DNA from: Lacrimispora sphenoides
Lineage (GTDB): Bacteria; Bacillota; Clostridia; Lachnospirales; Lachnospiraceae
Length of the DNA stretch: 64,000 nt
Direction: 5' to 3'
Assembly (NCBI RefSeq): GCF_900105215.1
Contig: NZ_FOIP01000001.1
Span: forward strand, 1,054,001-1,118,000
The translations under genes and the position numbers were made by a program. The first letter of the stretch is position 1; every line of letters begins with the position of its first letter. This document shows, one piece after another, positions 30,190 through 40,059 of this stretch. Under the pieces are notes generated by a model. That model ran no database searches. It had not been told where the DNA came from and was given only the letters and a program-made list of their open reading frames with translations.

Positions 30190-30594
30190 CTAACTTTTTT
30201 TTATAAAATCGATGCCGCATTTTGGACAATGAATGCTGATCTTCCCTTTTCCCCTGGGAATCCTGATTTTCTGCCTGCAATTTGGGCATTTGTAAATATG
30301 ATATTTCCTGCCTTGCTGAAGCTTAAAACGCCATCTTCGGAATACTTCCGAGATTCGAAACCAAATGCGTTCAAATTTCTGGTTTTCTTCGAAACGCTTT
30401 CCGATGTTTTTTGAAAACACACGAAAATAGCATAAAAATAAAAAAACCAAAGCCGCAATGTTCACCCAACTACTCCGGCTGAACAATCCGGCCGCAAGAA
30501 AAACACAAGCTACGGCGTTTAAAAACTGTCCCAGCCTGTCCATACCGTATCTTCCGATCATAAAACGTGCAAAACGTTCTCTAAATCCACTCAT
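30190..30594 (-). CDS. Small membrane protein with C-terminal zinc ribbon
   Basis: 134 residues from ATG 30594 (MSGFRERFARFMIGRYGMDRLG), behind AGAGGCGG. A GTG start at 30618 would add eight residues. Two hydrophobic segments (NAVACVFLAAGLF, WVNIAALVFLFLCYF) precede a basic loop and a CPNC...CPKC zinc ribbon at the end. Function unknown. It lies 24 bp upstream of the DUF2156 gene. Confidence 0.82.
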   Translation of the reverse strand: MSGFRERFARFMIGRYGMDRLGQFLNAVACVFLAAGLFSRSSWVNIAALVFLFLCYFRVFSKNIGKRFEENQKFERIWFRISEVFRRWRFKLQQGRKYHIYKCPNCRQKIRIPRGKGKISIHCPKCGIDFIKKS

Positions 30595-30684
30595 CCTGTA
30601 TCTGCCGCCTCTTTTCACTTTGCCTTAACTATAATAACGTATTAGCTGAAAGTCAATGTCCCTGGTAAATATTTCATAATCTTT

Positions 30685-31614
30685 TCAGAATTGATTCTTG
30701 GTCATATCCCTGTACTGCTTTGGCGTCAGACCATACCGTTCTTTAAACAATCGGTGAAAATAACTGTTGTTTTCATAACCCACTTCTGCAATGATCTCTT
30801 CCACTGGCTTCGAGGTGGAGGTAAGATAATTTGCCGCCCTCATCATCCGGATAAGCTGCAGGCATTCCGTAAATGTCACTTGATAATGCCGTTTAAACAA
30901 TCGGCTGATATAATATGACGGCTGCATGGACAGTGCGGAAAATTCTTCTAAGGTTGCGGTTGGATAGTTGTTCTCTAAATATTGATATGCAGTCATTGCG
31001 ATCTTTTCCTCATATTGGGCCATATCATGCAATTCTGCCTTATCTACATTATGAAACAGCTCCATGATCAGTATTCCCATAGTAGCCTGATTAATTTCCT
31101 CTCTGCCCTTTTTATCTCCCATGAGCGACCAGATCATATTCTCCAGCAGATTCTTCGCAGGCAGCATATCCTGTAAATGAAAATGAAGGTAATCCGCCAC
31201 AGAATGCTTTCCTGATGGAGCCCCGGTAAAAAAGCGGCGCAGAACACCTCCGTCCTCTACTGTCAGCTCCAGATGGAAGAAAAATTCCGGCAGAAGAAAG
31301 AAATGTACAGCAATATCCTCCCTGCCTGCAGGTTCAACGGCATGTCTTGTCCCCTGCTTTATGAGCATAAGATCATTGGTATCTAACCGAACAATACTAC
31401 TGCCATTGATCACATGTACCGTAGATCCGCTGCACATATAAACCAGCTCTATATAATTATGGCAATGATCCGGAATCGGAACCTCGTGAGGTTGGCAGAA
31501 CATGTCCATCAGCTTTCTCTGGCCCATAGCAGCATCCTCATCAGTCAGGCCTCTCCTTATATCATTATTGCCTTCTGATGCGCTCCTTAAATATTCCAGA
31601 AGTTCTTTTTTCAT
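30685..31614 (-). CDS. AraC-family transcriptional regulator
   Basis: 309 residues from ATG 31614, five bases after GGAGG (the frame opens at a TTG 12 bases earlier). An N-terminal cupin sensor (VPIPDHCHNYIELVYMCSGSTVHVING) binds an unknown ligand. The C-terminal double HTH includes LEEFSALSMQPSYYISRLFKRHY and VEEIIAEVGYENNSYFHRLFKERYGLTPKQYR. It diverges from the HPr-like gene. Confidence 0.93.
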   Translation of the reverse strand: MKKELLEYLRSASEGNNDIRRGLTDEDAAMGQRKLMDMFCQPHEVPIPDHCHNYIELVYMCSGSTVHVINGSSIVRLDTNDLMLIKQGTRHAVEPAGREDIAVHFFLLPEFFFHLELTVEDGGVLRRFFTGAPSGKHSVADYLHFHLQDMLPAKNLLENMIWSLMGDKKGREEINQATMGILIMELFHNVDKAELHDMAQYEEKIAMTAYQYLENNYPTATLEEFSALSMQPSYYISRLFKRHYQVTFTECLQLIRMMRAANYLTSTSKPVEEIIAEVGYENNSYFHRLFKERYGLTPKQYRDMTKNQF

Positions 31615-31795
31615 GCTTCCCTCCAAATGGCAAATACTATACTTTTCCCCAGACTATTATACCACCATCTCCTCATTATTTGCAAGAAAGGACGGTTTTT
31701 ATACAAATTTAGACATGGCTTATTTATTATATATTACATATAATCAGCTTGGAATTTTATTCTTATACAAACATCTTTTTTACGAGGTGAGCCAT

Positions 31796-32038
31796 ATGAA
31801 AAGGTACCCAATCCGCTTAGGGAATGTTGACGAAGTGACCGCATTCGTCAAAGCGGTCAACCAGTATGACTGTGACATGGATTTATGCAAAGGAAGCGTT
31901 ATCATTGATGCCAAGTCCTTTCTCGGCCTTATGACCATTTGTCCGGATGCCGATCTGGAACTTATCATCCATAACAATGACCACAAGGAAATTCTGGATA
32001 CTCTGTCCGTTTTTCTGCTTGACCAAAAAACAGCATAA
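31796..32038 (+). CDS. HPr-like protein lacking the phosphorylatable histidine (Crh-like)
   Basis: 80 residues from ATG 31796, eight bases after GAGG. The HPr fold is recognisable by DAKSFLGLM, with Ser41 matching regulatory Ser46 of HPr. The GLHARP active-site stretch is replaced by GNVDEVTAF, so His15 is missing. As in Bacillus Crh, it cannot pass phosphate through the PTS but might be phosphorylated by HPr kinase and assist carbon catabolite control (inference). Confidence 0.82.
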   Translation: MKRYPIRLGNVDEVTAFVKAVNQYDCDMDLCKGSVIIDAKSFLGLMTICPDADLELIIHNNDHKEILDTLSVFLLDQKTA

Positions 32039-32049
32039 CCATACATAAG

Positions 32050-32096
32050 AAAAAAAGATGCCCGGTAATCCAACGATTTACCGGGCGTCTTTTTTA
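32050..32096. terminator. Bidirectional intrinsic terminator
   Basis: Stem GATGCCCGGTAA/TTACCGGGCGTC with flanking A- and T-runs, between the convergent HPr-like and chemoreceptor genes. Confidence 0.9.
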
Positions 32097-32103
32097 TGGT
32101 TTC

Positions 32104-34125
32104 TCAATGAAACTTAAATTCATTTACCAGATCCTTTAATAGCTCTGCCTGATCGGAAAGCTCCTCGCTGGCAGCCGCCCCTTCCTCCGCAGTCGCTGAA
32201 TTGGTCTGAACCACGCCTGATATCTGATCGATTCCCACAGACACCTGACGGATCGCCTCCGACTGCTGTACCGAAGCCTCTGATACCCTTCCTATCATTT
32301 CGGAAACAGAACGTGTACTGTCCACAGCATTTGCCAGGGATTCAGCCGCTTCATCTACAAGTCTGGAGCCATTTGCCACAGCTAGAACGGACCCCTCAAT
32401 CAAATGAGTCGTGCTTTTTGCTGCTTCTGAGCTTTTGGAAGCCAGATTCCTCACCTCACCTGCAACTACTGCAAATCCTTTTCCAGCCTCTCCCGCACGG
32501 GCCGCTTCCACCGCCGCATTTAAGGCCAGAATGTTCGTCTGGAAGGCAATGTCCTCAATAGCCTTAATGATCTTCCCGATCTCGCCGGAGCTTTCATTAA
32601 TATCCGCCATGGCCGAGACCAGCTCCCTCATGTGATGGTTGCTGGTTTCCAGCTCCCTGGAGGCAAGGAGTGCCAGTTCATTGGCCCCGGTGGAATCTTT
32701 TGCATTCTGCTCGATCTTATGAGAAATATCACCGATCGTTGCCGCCAGTTCTTCCACGGAGCTGGCCTGTTCTGTTGCTCCCTGGGCCAGAGCCTGAGAG
32801 CTGGCCGAAATGCTTTGGGAACCGTATGCCACCTGATCAGAAGTTACGGTGATCCGATTCATAGTAGTGGTGAGCGTACCTCTGATCTTGAGCAGGGATC
32901 TTTTAATCTTTTCAAAATTACCCTTATAATCGTACTGAAGCTGAAAAACCAGATCTTTATCCGCAATCTGGTCTAATACCGCGGCGATTTCATCGATATA
33001 ATTCACATAATTCTTCAGCTGGCTTACCGTATTCCCCAGGGACGCCGCTACCATACCGATCTCATCATCGCCGGATACATCCATTTGAAGATCAAGCTCT
33101 CCCTCAGCGATCCGCTCCGCAATGGCAGATAATTTTCTAAGGGGATTGGATATCCCCCTGGCCATTAGAAAGATGATCAGAAAGAGGACAAAAGAGCCCA
33201 GAGTAAAGATCGTGGTTATAATGCCTATCACCTCTTTTTTAGAGGAAAGCACCTCCGACTGGTGAATGCTTGATAAAACAAGCCAACCCGAGTCCCCTAC
33301 CCGGTTAATGGAACCGAAATACGGAACCTTTTCCATAGTATAATCGTAATTTCCAACCTCCTGGCCTGCAAATGCATCTTTGATGTTCTGGGAAACGTCA
33401 ATCTCGGAAATCGTCTTCTGGATCAGATCATTGTTGGGGTGATACACGATCTGGCCGCCTTCAGTCGCCAGGATAACGGAGCCGGTCTTCCCTATCTTAT
33501 AATTGCCTAGAATCGTAACTAACTGGGATAATTTTATATCAACTCCCATCACACCTAAGGGCTCCCCTGTTTTGCTGTTAAAAACCCCGCTGACAGCGCT
33601 TACAATGGTCTGACCTGTGCTGACATCCACATAAGGCTCCGTCAGAACCGGATGATCCAGTTCCATGGCCCGGTACCAGGGCCTTTTAGAAATATCCCAT
33701 CCGTCTTCCGATGTAAAATTATCAGACTGGGTCACCTGGCTCACATCCAGATCCGCAATCCATGCCGCAAGGATATTTTCCTTATCCGTTGCCTGAATAT
33801 TATCAAGGGTTTTCTTTATCTCCGGATACCCCTCACAGTCCGGCAGCCTTACCTTTCCGGTGGCATTTGTGAGAAAGGCTTCCGCCTGGCTGCTGGCAGC
33901 CGCACTCTTAACCTCAGCCAAATAAAAAGTCAGGAATGAATTCACCTGGTTTGCTGCCGCAAGGGAAGCTGAGTCCAGCGTCTGTATCGACTGGGCCTGC
34001 ATGCTTTTACCTGCCTGACCTGAAATGAAAACTCCTGACAAAATAAAAATAAATACAACTGGAATGGAGATACCGAATAGCAACTTCGTAAAAATATTTT
34101 TTTTTCTTTTGTGCTTCATAGACAT
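32104..34125 (-). CDS. Methyl-accepting chemotaxis protein, dCache_1 type
   Basis: About 673 residues. N-terminal membrane anchor, periplasmic dCache_1 sensor (residues about 40-290), second membrane segment ([21 protein letters not shown]), HAMP domain, and a signalling domain with the hairpin tip [23 protein letters not shown]. The sensor has KRPWY, EPYVD and GVDIK, resembling the amino-acid-binding motif, but with Trp where Tyr is usual. The start is ATG 34125 or 34119, behind AAAGGAGG; 34161 is too far upstream. Confidence 0.93.
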   Translation of the reverse strand: MSMKHKRKKNIFTKLLFGISIPVVFIFILSGVFISGQAGKSMQAQSIQTLDSASLAAANQVNSFLTFYLAEVKSAAASSQAEAFLTNATGKVRLPDCEGYPEIKKTLDNIQATDKENILAAWIADLDVSQVTQSDNFTSEDGWDISKRPWYRAMELDHPVLTEPYVDVSTGQTIVSAVSGVFNSKTGEPLGVMGVDIKLSQLVTILGNYKIGKTGSVILATEGGQIVYHPNNDLIQKTISEIDVSQNIKDAFAGQEVGNYDYTMEKVPYFGSINRVGDSGWLVLSSIHQSEVLSSKKEVIGIITTIFTLGSFVLFLIIFLMARGISNPLRKLSAIAERIAEGELDLQMDVSGDDEIGMVAASLGNTVSQLKNYVNYIDEIAAVLDQIADKDLVFQLQYDYKGNFEKIKRSLLKIRGTLTTTMNRITVTSDQVAYGSQSISASSQALAQGATEQASSVEELAATIGDISHKIEQNAKDSTGANELALLASRELETSNHHMRELVSAMADINESSGEIGKIIKAIEDIAFQTNILALNAAVEAARAGEAGKGFAVVAGEVRNLASKSSEAAKSTTHLIEGSVLAVANGSRLVDEAAESLANAVDSTRSVSEMIGRVSEASVQQSEAIRQVSVGIDQISGVVQTNSATAEEGAAASEELSDQAELLKDLVNEFKFH

Positions 34126-34206
34126 CCGTCCTCCTTTGTTTAGTTTAAATAAATATAACACGGCGAAAACAGCTATGCAACTGAAACGAGAACAAATTTA
34201 AGACCG

Positions 34207-35112
34207 CTACAGACTGCTATCCTGCAAATGCGGAAAATAGGTTTTCATAACCTGTTTTAACGTCTCTTTATCCCTATCCTTCATACAGGTAAGAGGAAGC
34301 CTGTAGCTTTCCTCACACAGCTCCAGAAGGGACAGAGCCGCCTTAACCGGCACAGGATTTACGTCCATAAACAGGGCATTCATCATAGCAAGCAGCTCCA
34401 GCTGCATATTCCTGCTCTTTTCCATTTCACCTTCAAAAAAGTACTGACATATCATATGAGTTTCAAATGGCATGATATTGGCTAGAACAGAGATCACGCC
34501 CTTGCCCCCCAGAGAAAGGATGGGTACAATCTGGTCATCATTCCCTGAATAAAGGTCGAGCCTGTCACCACAGAGAGCAGCCGTTTTTGCAATACCGGAA
34601 ATATTTCCTCCAGCCTCCTTAACAGCCCGGATATTAGGGTGTTCCGAAAGCTTTAAATAGGTCTCCGGACTAATATTAACCCCGGTACGGGTCGGGACAT
34701 TATAAAGTATAATGGGGATCTCCACGCTGTCTGCCACTGCCGTAAAATGCTCCACCAGCCCATGCTGGGAGGTTTTGTTATAGTACGGTGTCACCTGCAA
34801 AAGTGCCGATGCCCCTAAGGACTGGGCCTTTCGGGACAAGCGCACGGCGTGGGACGTACAATTGCTTCCGGTTCCCATGATCACGGGGACCCGATGATTT
34901 ACATAATGCACCACAAATTCGATCAGTTCCAGCTTTTCCTTTTCTTCCAACGTAGCGGATTCCCCCGTGGTCCCATTGACCACAATGGCATCCGTGCCAT
35001 TTTCCAGCTGAAATTTCAGCAATTTTTCCATTGCCTTAAAATCCAGGTTTCCATGGCTATCCATAGGCGTAACGATGGCTACCGCTGAGCCTTTAAAAAT
35101 CGCATCTTTCAT
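34207..35112 (-). CDS. dapA: 4-hydroxy-tetrahydrodipicolinate synthase
   Basis: 301 residues. It condenses pyruvate with aspartate semialdehyde, the first step towards lysine, diaminopimelate and dipicolinate. VNGTTGESATL (Thr pair), Tyr in ILYNVPTRTGV, and the Schiff-base Lys in RAVKEAGG are present. ATG 35112 is preferred over the GTG six bases earlier. It diverges from the dipicolinate synthase genes, which use its product. Confidence 0.96.
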   Translation of the reverse strand: MKDAIFKGSAVAIVTPMDSHGNLDFKAMEKLLKFQLENGTDAIVVNGTTGESATLEEKEKLELIEFVVHYVNHRVPVIMGTGSNCTSHAVRLSRKAQSLGASALLQVTPYYNKTSQHGLVEHFTAVADSVEIPIILYNVPTRTGVNISPETYLKLSEHPNIRAVKEAGGNISGIAKTAALCGDRLDLYSGNDDQIVPILSLGGKGVISVLANIMPFETHMICQYFFEGEMEKSRNMQLELLAMMNALFMDVNPVPVKAALSLLELCEESYRLPLTCMKDRDKETLKQVMKTYFPHLQDSSL

Positions 35113-35232
35113 AGGCACTCATTCCCAAAATTAGAGGTTCATACTAACAAAAGTATGACAAACATCCCCTATTGGTACCATACACAAATCATTTTTTTCA
35201 TCATATAAACCATTATAAGGAGTGATGACCAT

Positions 35233-36066
35233 ATGTATAATTTTCTTCTTTTAGGCGGCGATTCCAGGCAGCTTTATCTAAACCAGATATTAACCAAAAA
35301 CGGCTTTCAAACAACCCTTCACAATAGCAGCGAGGATTCCTCATTTTCCATGGAAGAAGCTATAAAAAACAGCAATGTCATACTTTGCCCCATCCCATTT
35401 ACCAGGGACAAAATCAATCTGGTTTCCGACAACAACATGACTGATCTTGGTATCGGGAATCTATTAAACCTTTTAACCTCGGATCATACTCTTTTCGGCG
35501 GAAGCATTCCTGCCTATGTAAAGGAATATGCCAGGGAAAACGGCATCGCATGTTTTGACTATATGGACATGGAGGATATCACCGTAAAAAATACCATTGC
35601 GACCGCAGAAGGCGCCATTGCCGAAGCCATTCGGTTAAGTCCCGGCTGCCTTCACAAAAGCAAATGTCTTGTGACCGGCTTTGGCCGGTGTGCAAAAACC
35701 CTGGCACTGAAATTAAAGGGCATGGATGCTGAAGTAACCATTGCCGGCCGAAAGGAAATACAGCTTGTCCAGGCGGCCTCCATGGGATTTCATGCCAGAG
35801 CACTTTGTGACCTGTCCCCGGTTATAGGGGATTATGAGTTTATCTTTAACACCATCCCAGCCCTTGTCATTGAAAAAGATCTGATTCGTTCCATGAATCC
35901 GGACGTAACGATCATTGATATCGCCTCCGCCCCCGGCGGCGTTGATTTTGATTTCTGCAAGCAGCAGAATATCCGCGCCAAGCTTAGCCTGGGACTGCCT
36001 GGAATTTACGCTCCCCAGTCATCTGCGGAAATTTTATATGAAGCAATTGTCAAATCTCTGTCATAA
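35233..36066 (+). CDS. dpaA: Dipicolinate synthase subunit A
   Basis: 277-residue SpoVFA. With subunit B it oxidises the DapA product to dipicolinate for the spore core. It starts MYNFLLLGGDSRQLYLNQIL and has a Rossmann motif CLVTGFGRCAKTLALKLKG. AAGGAG precedes the ATG. The family is mother-cell (sigma K) controlled in Bacillus. A CATATAAAC at about 35202 faintly resembles a sigma-K -10, but I could not confirm it. Confidence 0.94.
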   Translation: MYNFLLLGGDSRQLYLNQILTKNGFQTTLHNSSEDSSFSMEEAIKNSNVILCPIPFTRDKINLVSDNNMTDLGIGNLLNLLTSDHTLFGGSIPAYVKEYARENGIACFDYMDMEDITVKNTIATAEGAIAEAIRLSPGCLHKSKCLVTGFGRCAKTLALKLKGMDAEVTIAGRKEIQLVQAASMGFHARALCDLSPVIGDYEFIFNTIPALVIEKDLIRSMNPDVTIIDIASAPGGVDFDFCKQQNIRAKLSLGLPGIYAPQSSAEILYEAIVKSLS

Positions 36067-36077
36067 AGGAGTGTCAT

Positions 36078-36656
36078 ATGAAACTGGAAGGAATGAAAGT
36101 AGGCCTGGCGATAACCGGGTCCTTTTGTACTTTTGATAAAATAGAAAAAGAAATAAAGGTTCTGGTGGACAAAGGAGCCGATATATACCCGATCTTTTCC
36201 ACCAATGTGCAGACAACAGATTCCCGTTTCGGAGATACCGGGGAATACATGAAGCGTATCTCGGCCATGACAGGCAATAAGCCCATCCTGAACCTGGAGG
36301 AAGCGGAGCCTATCGGCCCCAGAGGCTATCTGGATATCCTGATCATCGCCCCCTGTACCGGAAATACCCTGGCTAAGCTGGCCAACGGCATCACGGATAC
36401 CCCAGTGCTCATGGCAGCCAAGGCCCACTTAAGAAATTCTAAGCCCCTGGTGATCTCTCTCTCCACCAATGACGCCCTTGGAATTAATTTTAAGAATGTG
36501 GGTGAATTGTTTAATGTGAAAAATATCTATTTTGTTCCCTTTGGTCAGGATGACCCGGTGAAAAAGCCTAATTCCATGATTGCGCACACTGAACTCATTG
36601 CAGATACGCTGGAATATGCTCTAGACGGGAAACAGATTCAGCCAGTCATTTTTTAA
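36078..36656 (+). CDS. dpaB: Dipicolinate synthase subunit B
   Basis: 192-residue SpoVFB, a flavoprotein-type fold (MKVGLAITGSFCTF, IIAPCTGNTLAKLANGITDTPVLMAAKAHLR). It forms the dipicolinate synthase complex with DpaA, whose stop is 11 bp upstream. Its presence shows that the organism makes spores. Confidence 0.95.
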   Translation: MKLEGMKVGLAITGSFCTFDKIEKEIKVLVDKGADIYPIFSTNVQTTDSRFGDTGEYMKRISAMTGNKPILNLEEAEPIGPRGYLDILIIAPCTGNTLAKLANGITDTPVLMAAKAHLRNSKPLVISLSTNDALGINFKNVGELFNVKNIYFVPFGQDDPVKKPNSMIAHTELIADTLEYALDGKQIQPVIF

Positions 36657-36835
36657 TCTCTGTAACAGGCCTGCTGCAGGATGAATTTGCGATAGTACGT
36701 TGAACAAATAGGAACTTAAAATCGCGCAGATTTATCTTGTAGCAGCCTTAGGGATATTATCATTCATATTCTCCTTTCCCACTATATGAAAATAGGCTAT
36801 AATAAGAAAAATTACACACTGAAAGGAGCCTGTTT

Positions 36836-39130
36836 ATGAACCAAACGTCAGTAGGAATCACGCTTAACAGCATTAAAAACATACTGCCCCACACCCACAG
36901 CGGTCTGGAGTGCGTACTGCTGCTTAAGGGGAAATTACAAGTGGAAATCAACGGCGATATTTATCACATGTCCCCGGATGATATTGTGCTGATCAATTGC
37001 AGAGATATTCATTCCTACTCTGCCCAATATAACAACCTGGCCATAATGCTGCTCATAGAAGAAGATTTCCTTAAAAACGAATGTGAAGAGGTATTAAACT
37101 ACACCTTTCAGTGTAATTCCATCCTGCAATCTGATTCGGACAATCTATATGAAATGAAACGTCACCTCACCCGCATGCTCCTGGTACATATGAAGAAGGA
37201 AGAAGGGTCTGATCTGGAATTCCGTGCCCTGCTGTTCCGCTTTTTGGTCACCCTTATGCAGCGATTTAAAGTCACGAACATTTCCCAACATGGAAAGCAG
37301 AAGCAAAATACGGCATCTCTAAGCCATGTTGTGGATTATATCCACCGCAACTACGCTTCCACCGTCACATTAGCGGATACAGCCAAGCAAATGTACCTAT
37401 CCCCCCAGTACTTTTCCAAATATTTTAAAAACAAAATGGGGACAAGCTTTTTACAGTATTTAAACCAGATTCGCCTGGAACATGCCGTCGTAAGTTTGCT
37501 TGGAACCAATCAGCCCGTCATCAAGGTTGCCCTGGACCATGGATTTGCCAATGCAAAGTCCTTTTCAGCCGCCTTTCAAAAACAATATGGAAAATCTCCG
37601 GGAGAATACCGGAAGTTATATGCAAGACCTATGGAAAATAAGACAAGCTGTCTGGAAGAAATCACGTCAGATTTACAGGATAACCTGCTGGAATTGGTCA
37701 AGTATATGAAACGGCATGATATGCATCACGATACGGCCCTGTATTCCCCTGATGCTATTAAGCTGGACATGTGTAAAGTATCGCACATTCAGCTGAAAAA
37801 ACCAAAAAAAATGATACATATCGGCCGCATGACGGATATTCTTCAATCAGAGATCATGGAACAACTTATGGAGATCCAGCAGCTTGCCTTTGACTTTATC
37901 TATTTTGAATCCTTTGATTTAGAAGAGATCAGAATAAAGGATGATACTTTTTATTCCAATTATATTTACAATCAGTGCATGCATCAAATCGAAAAGCTTA
38001 ATCTCAGTCCTTATGTACAGATTGATGTATCCCGTCAATTGGAACGCTGTCAGGGCAATTTAAACGGATATATGGAACGCTTGTCCTGCTTTTTAAGCAT
38101 ACTGCGTTCTAATACCAGCTGCCAGACCATGGAGCCCTGGAGATTTGAAATAGCATGCAAGGACCAGAAGCACTTGAATAGTTTTGCCGATTTTTATAAT
38201 TCCCTTTGGAATCTGTTTAAACAGGAAGGGCTTAATGTTCAATTGGGCATCTTGATACCGGACTGGGCCTTAACGCCAGGCCAAGAGCAAGAAGCCTTTT
38301 ATGAGACTTTATATAATCTAACTTCACAGGTCTGCTTTGCCGGATTTCATGGATATCCCCATCCCTTCCCGGAACAGGACAATTCAAGAACAAAACAGCA
38401 AATGGAAGATTTCTACGTATGCCGTGTGGAAGCCATAGAGACGTCTTTTAACACTCATGGGCTCCCCATACCGCCTTTGTATATGACTCGCTGGAATACC
38501 CTCGCAGGCACCGGCGTAGCAGAATCAGGCACTTTCTTCCGCTCCGCCCTGATATTCGATACGATGATGAAATTATGCGGAAAAGTAGAGGCGATTGGAT
38601 TCCTCATCAGTACTTATCACATCCAGGAGTTTGACGGAATCCATGATTTTGGAATACTTGGTATGTTTCTTCTAAAAAAAGTCAAACGCCCGGTTTTCTT
38701 TGTGCTGGAAACATTTAATTATGTTAATGGTGGGCTGATATTTTATGACAATAATATTGTTGTTACCAAAGAAGGGGAAGAGGAGTTTCATATCGTCATA
38801 TACAGTCCTTATTACATGAATCCCCTCTACTCTGTGGATCTATATTTGATTGAACATGAGATCCATCAGATAACATTAATCTTACAGGGATTGGTACCGG
38901 GTAATTACCGGATCAAGAGGTTCATATTTGATCAGGGAAGTGCTGGCATCTTCAATCGCTGGTCAGGAGCTGGTCTGCCGGATTTTAACGATACCGATGT
39001 TGTAGAATATCTGGAGCGGGTAATACAGCCGGACTTATATTTTTTAGAACAAAAAGTAGACGGTGAATGCTCCCTGCATGCAAGTCTTACATTTAATGGC
39101 TTAGTGCTTTACGTCGTAAAAAAGCAGTAA
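36836..39130 (+). CDS. AraC-family regulator with large GH39-like C-terminal domain
   Basis: 764 residues. A cupin sensor is at 1-80 (LPHTHSGLECVLLLKGKLQVEING) and a double HTH at about 163-262 (LADTAKQMYLSPQYFSKYFKN, FANAKSFSAAFQKQYGKSPGEYRKLY). The remaining 490 residues resemble a family 39 glycoside hydrolase: a barrel-like region (FAGFHGYPHPFPE) and a beta-rich end (GGLIFYDNNIVVT). This may act as a sugar sensor rather than an enzyme. A -10 like TATAAT lies at about 36792. Confidence 0.86.
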   Translation: MNQTSVGITLNSIKNILPHTHSGLECVLLLKGKLQVEINGDIYHMSPDDIVLINCRDIHSYSAQYNNLAIMLLIEEDFLKNECEEVLNYTFQCNSILQSDSDNLYEMKRHLTRMLLVHMKKEEGSDLEFRALLFRFLVTLMQRFKVTNISQHGKQKQNTASLSHVVDYIHRNYASTVTLADTAKQMYLSPQYFSKYFKNKMGTSFLQYLNQIRLEHAVVSLLGTNQPVIKVALDHGFANAKSFSAAFQKQYGKSPGEYRKLYARPMENKTSCLEEITSDLQDNLLELVKYMKRHDMHHDTALYSPDAIKLDMCKVSHIQLKKPKKMIHIGRMTDILQSEIMEQLMEIQQLAFDFIYFESFDLEEIRIKDDTFYSNYIYNQCMHQIEKLNLSPYVQIDVSRQLERCQGNLNGYMERLSCFLSILRSNTSCQTMEPWRFEIACKDQKHLNSFADFYNSLWNLFKQEGLNVQLGILIPDWALTPGQEQEAFYETLYNLTSQVCFAGFHGYPHPFPEQDNSRTKQQMEDFYVCRVEAIETSFNTHGLPIPPLYMTRWNTLAGTGVAESGTFFRSALIFDTMMKLCGKVEAIGFLISTYHIQEFDGIHDFGILGMFLLKKVKRPVFFVLETFNYVNGGLIFYDNNIVVTKEGEEEFHIVIYSPYYMNPLYSVDLYLIEHEIHQITLILQGLVPGNYRIKRFIFDQGSAGIFNRWSGAGLPDFNDTDVVEYLERVIQPDLYFLEQKVDGECSLHASLTFNGLVLYVVKKQ

Positions 39131-39298
39131 AATTGTTAAAAAATGACCTCCTTTTTTTATCCTAATCTTATTACATGTCAAAAAAAGGCTTGAAACTCCC
39201 TACATTATATACAATAAATCATTTATTTTTTATATTTATTTGTATAAAATTTACTTATCAAGGGTGGGGGCACTCAAAAAGGAAAGAGGAGGTCTTTT

Positions 39299-40045
39299 AT
39301 GAACAATTATTTAGACATCGCAAATGGCGGTATTGTATTTCTGCTCTGCGCTATTGTTATTGCATATGTGCTGGCACAAGCCGTCATATTCATGCGTAAG
39401 GCATGGGCCAGGGGCCTGGAACTGGGTATGGAAAAAAAATCTATGAAAAAGGTCATGATCAATAGCTGTGTGGTATCGATACTGCCAAGTTTACCGATCC
39501 TGATCATCCTGTTACTGTTAATGCCCTCTCTTGGGCGTTACTTTCCATGGCTGCGTCTTAGCGTGGTCGGTTCCGGCGTATACGAAAATATGGCTGCAGA
39601 CATTACTGCAAAGGCTTTTGGCCTTGAAGGCATTGCCGACAACCGTTTTTCCCTTGAAGTCTTTGTCAGCGCCATGTGGGTTATGACCATCGGCATTATC
39701 TGGGGGCCATTATACACTGCCTTTGGTTCCAAGCTGATCCAAAAGGGAATTAAAGTTTTAAAGGGAAAACAAGAAAAACGTTTTCAGGCAATTTTCGCCT
39801 CCATGTTCATTGCCCTGCTTTGTGTTTTTTCCGGACCTTATTTATCCTCTCCTTTCCGGATAGGAACCACCGGCGCCATCGGCCTTGTTCCGCTGCTGGT
39901 AGTGATTGCATCCATGGCGATCAGCTGGCTTTTAGACGTTGCTGCTAAAAAAAGTAATATCAAGGCCTTGTCGGAATTTTGTTTTCCTATCAGTCTTGTG
40001 CTGGGTATGATCTCAGCAATTATATTCAGTCAGATATTAGGATAA
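39299..40045 (+). CDS. DUF5058 integral membrane protein
   Basis: 248 residues with about six membrane segments, the first starting GGIVFLLCAIVIAYVLAQAV. The sequence MRKAWARGLELGMEKKSMKKVMINSCVVSILPSLPILI matches DUF5058 as I remember it. It is preceded by GAGGAGG and is the first gene of a three-gene operon with a second membrane protein and an AbgB-like amidohydrolase. It probably forms part of an uptake system for the enzyme's substrate (inference). Confidence 0.8.
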   Translation: MNNYLDIANGGIVFLLCAIVIAYVLAQAVIFMRKAWARGLELGMEKKSMKKVMINSCVVSILPSLPILIILLLLMPSLGRYFPWLRLSVVGSGVYENMAADITAKAFGLEGIADNRFSLEVFVSAMWVMTIGIIWGPLYTAFGSKLIQKGIKVLKGKQEKRFQAIFASMFIALLCVFSGPYLSSPFRIGTTGAIGLVPLLVVIASMAISWLLDVAAKKSNIKALSEFCFPISLVLGMISAIIFSQILG

Positions 40046-40059
40046 AGGAGGAAAAATAA

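Noticed and set aside
31502..31795. Upstream extension of the HPr-like gene
   Set aside because: The added 98 residues have no HPr character and overlap the AraC promoter; the ATG at 31796 has a good ribosome binding site.
35195..35225. Sigma-K promoter of dpaA
   Set aside because: CATATAAAC resembles but does not meet the consensus, and spacing to an AC -35 is uncertain.
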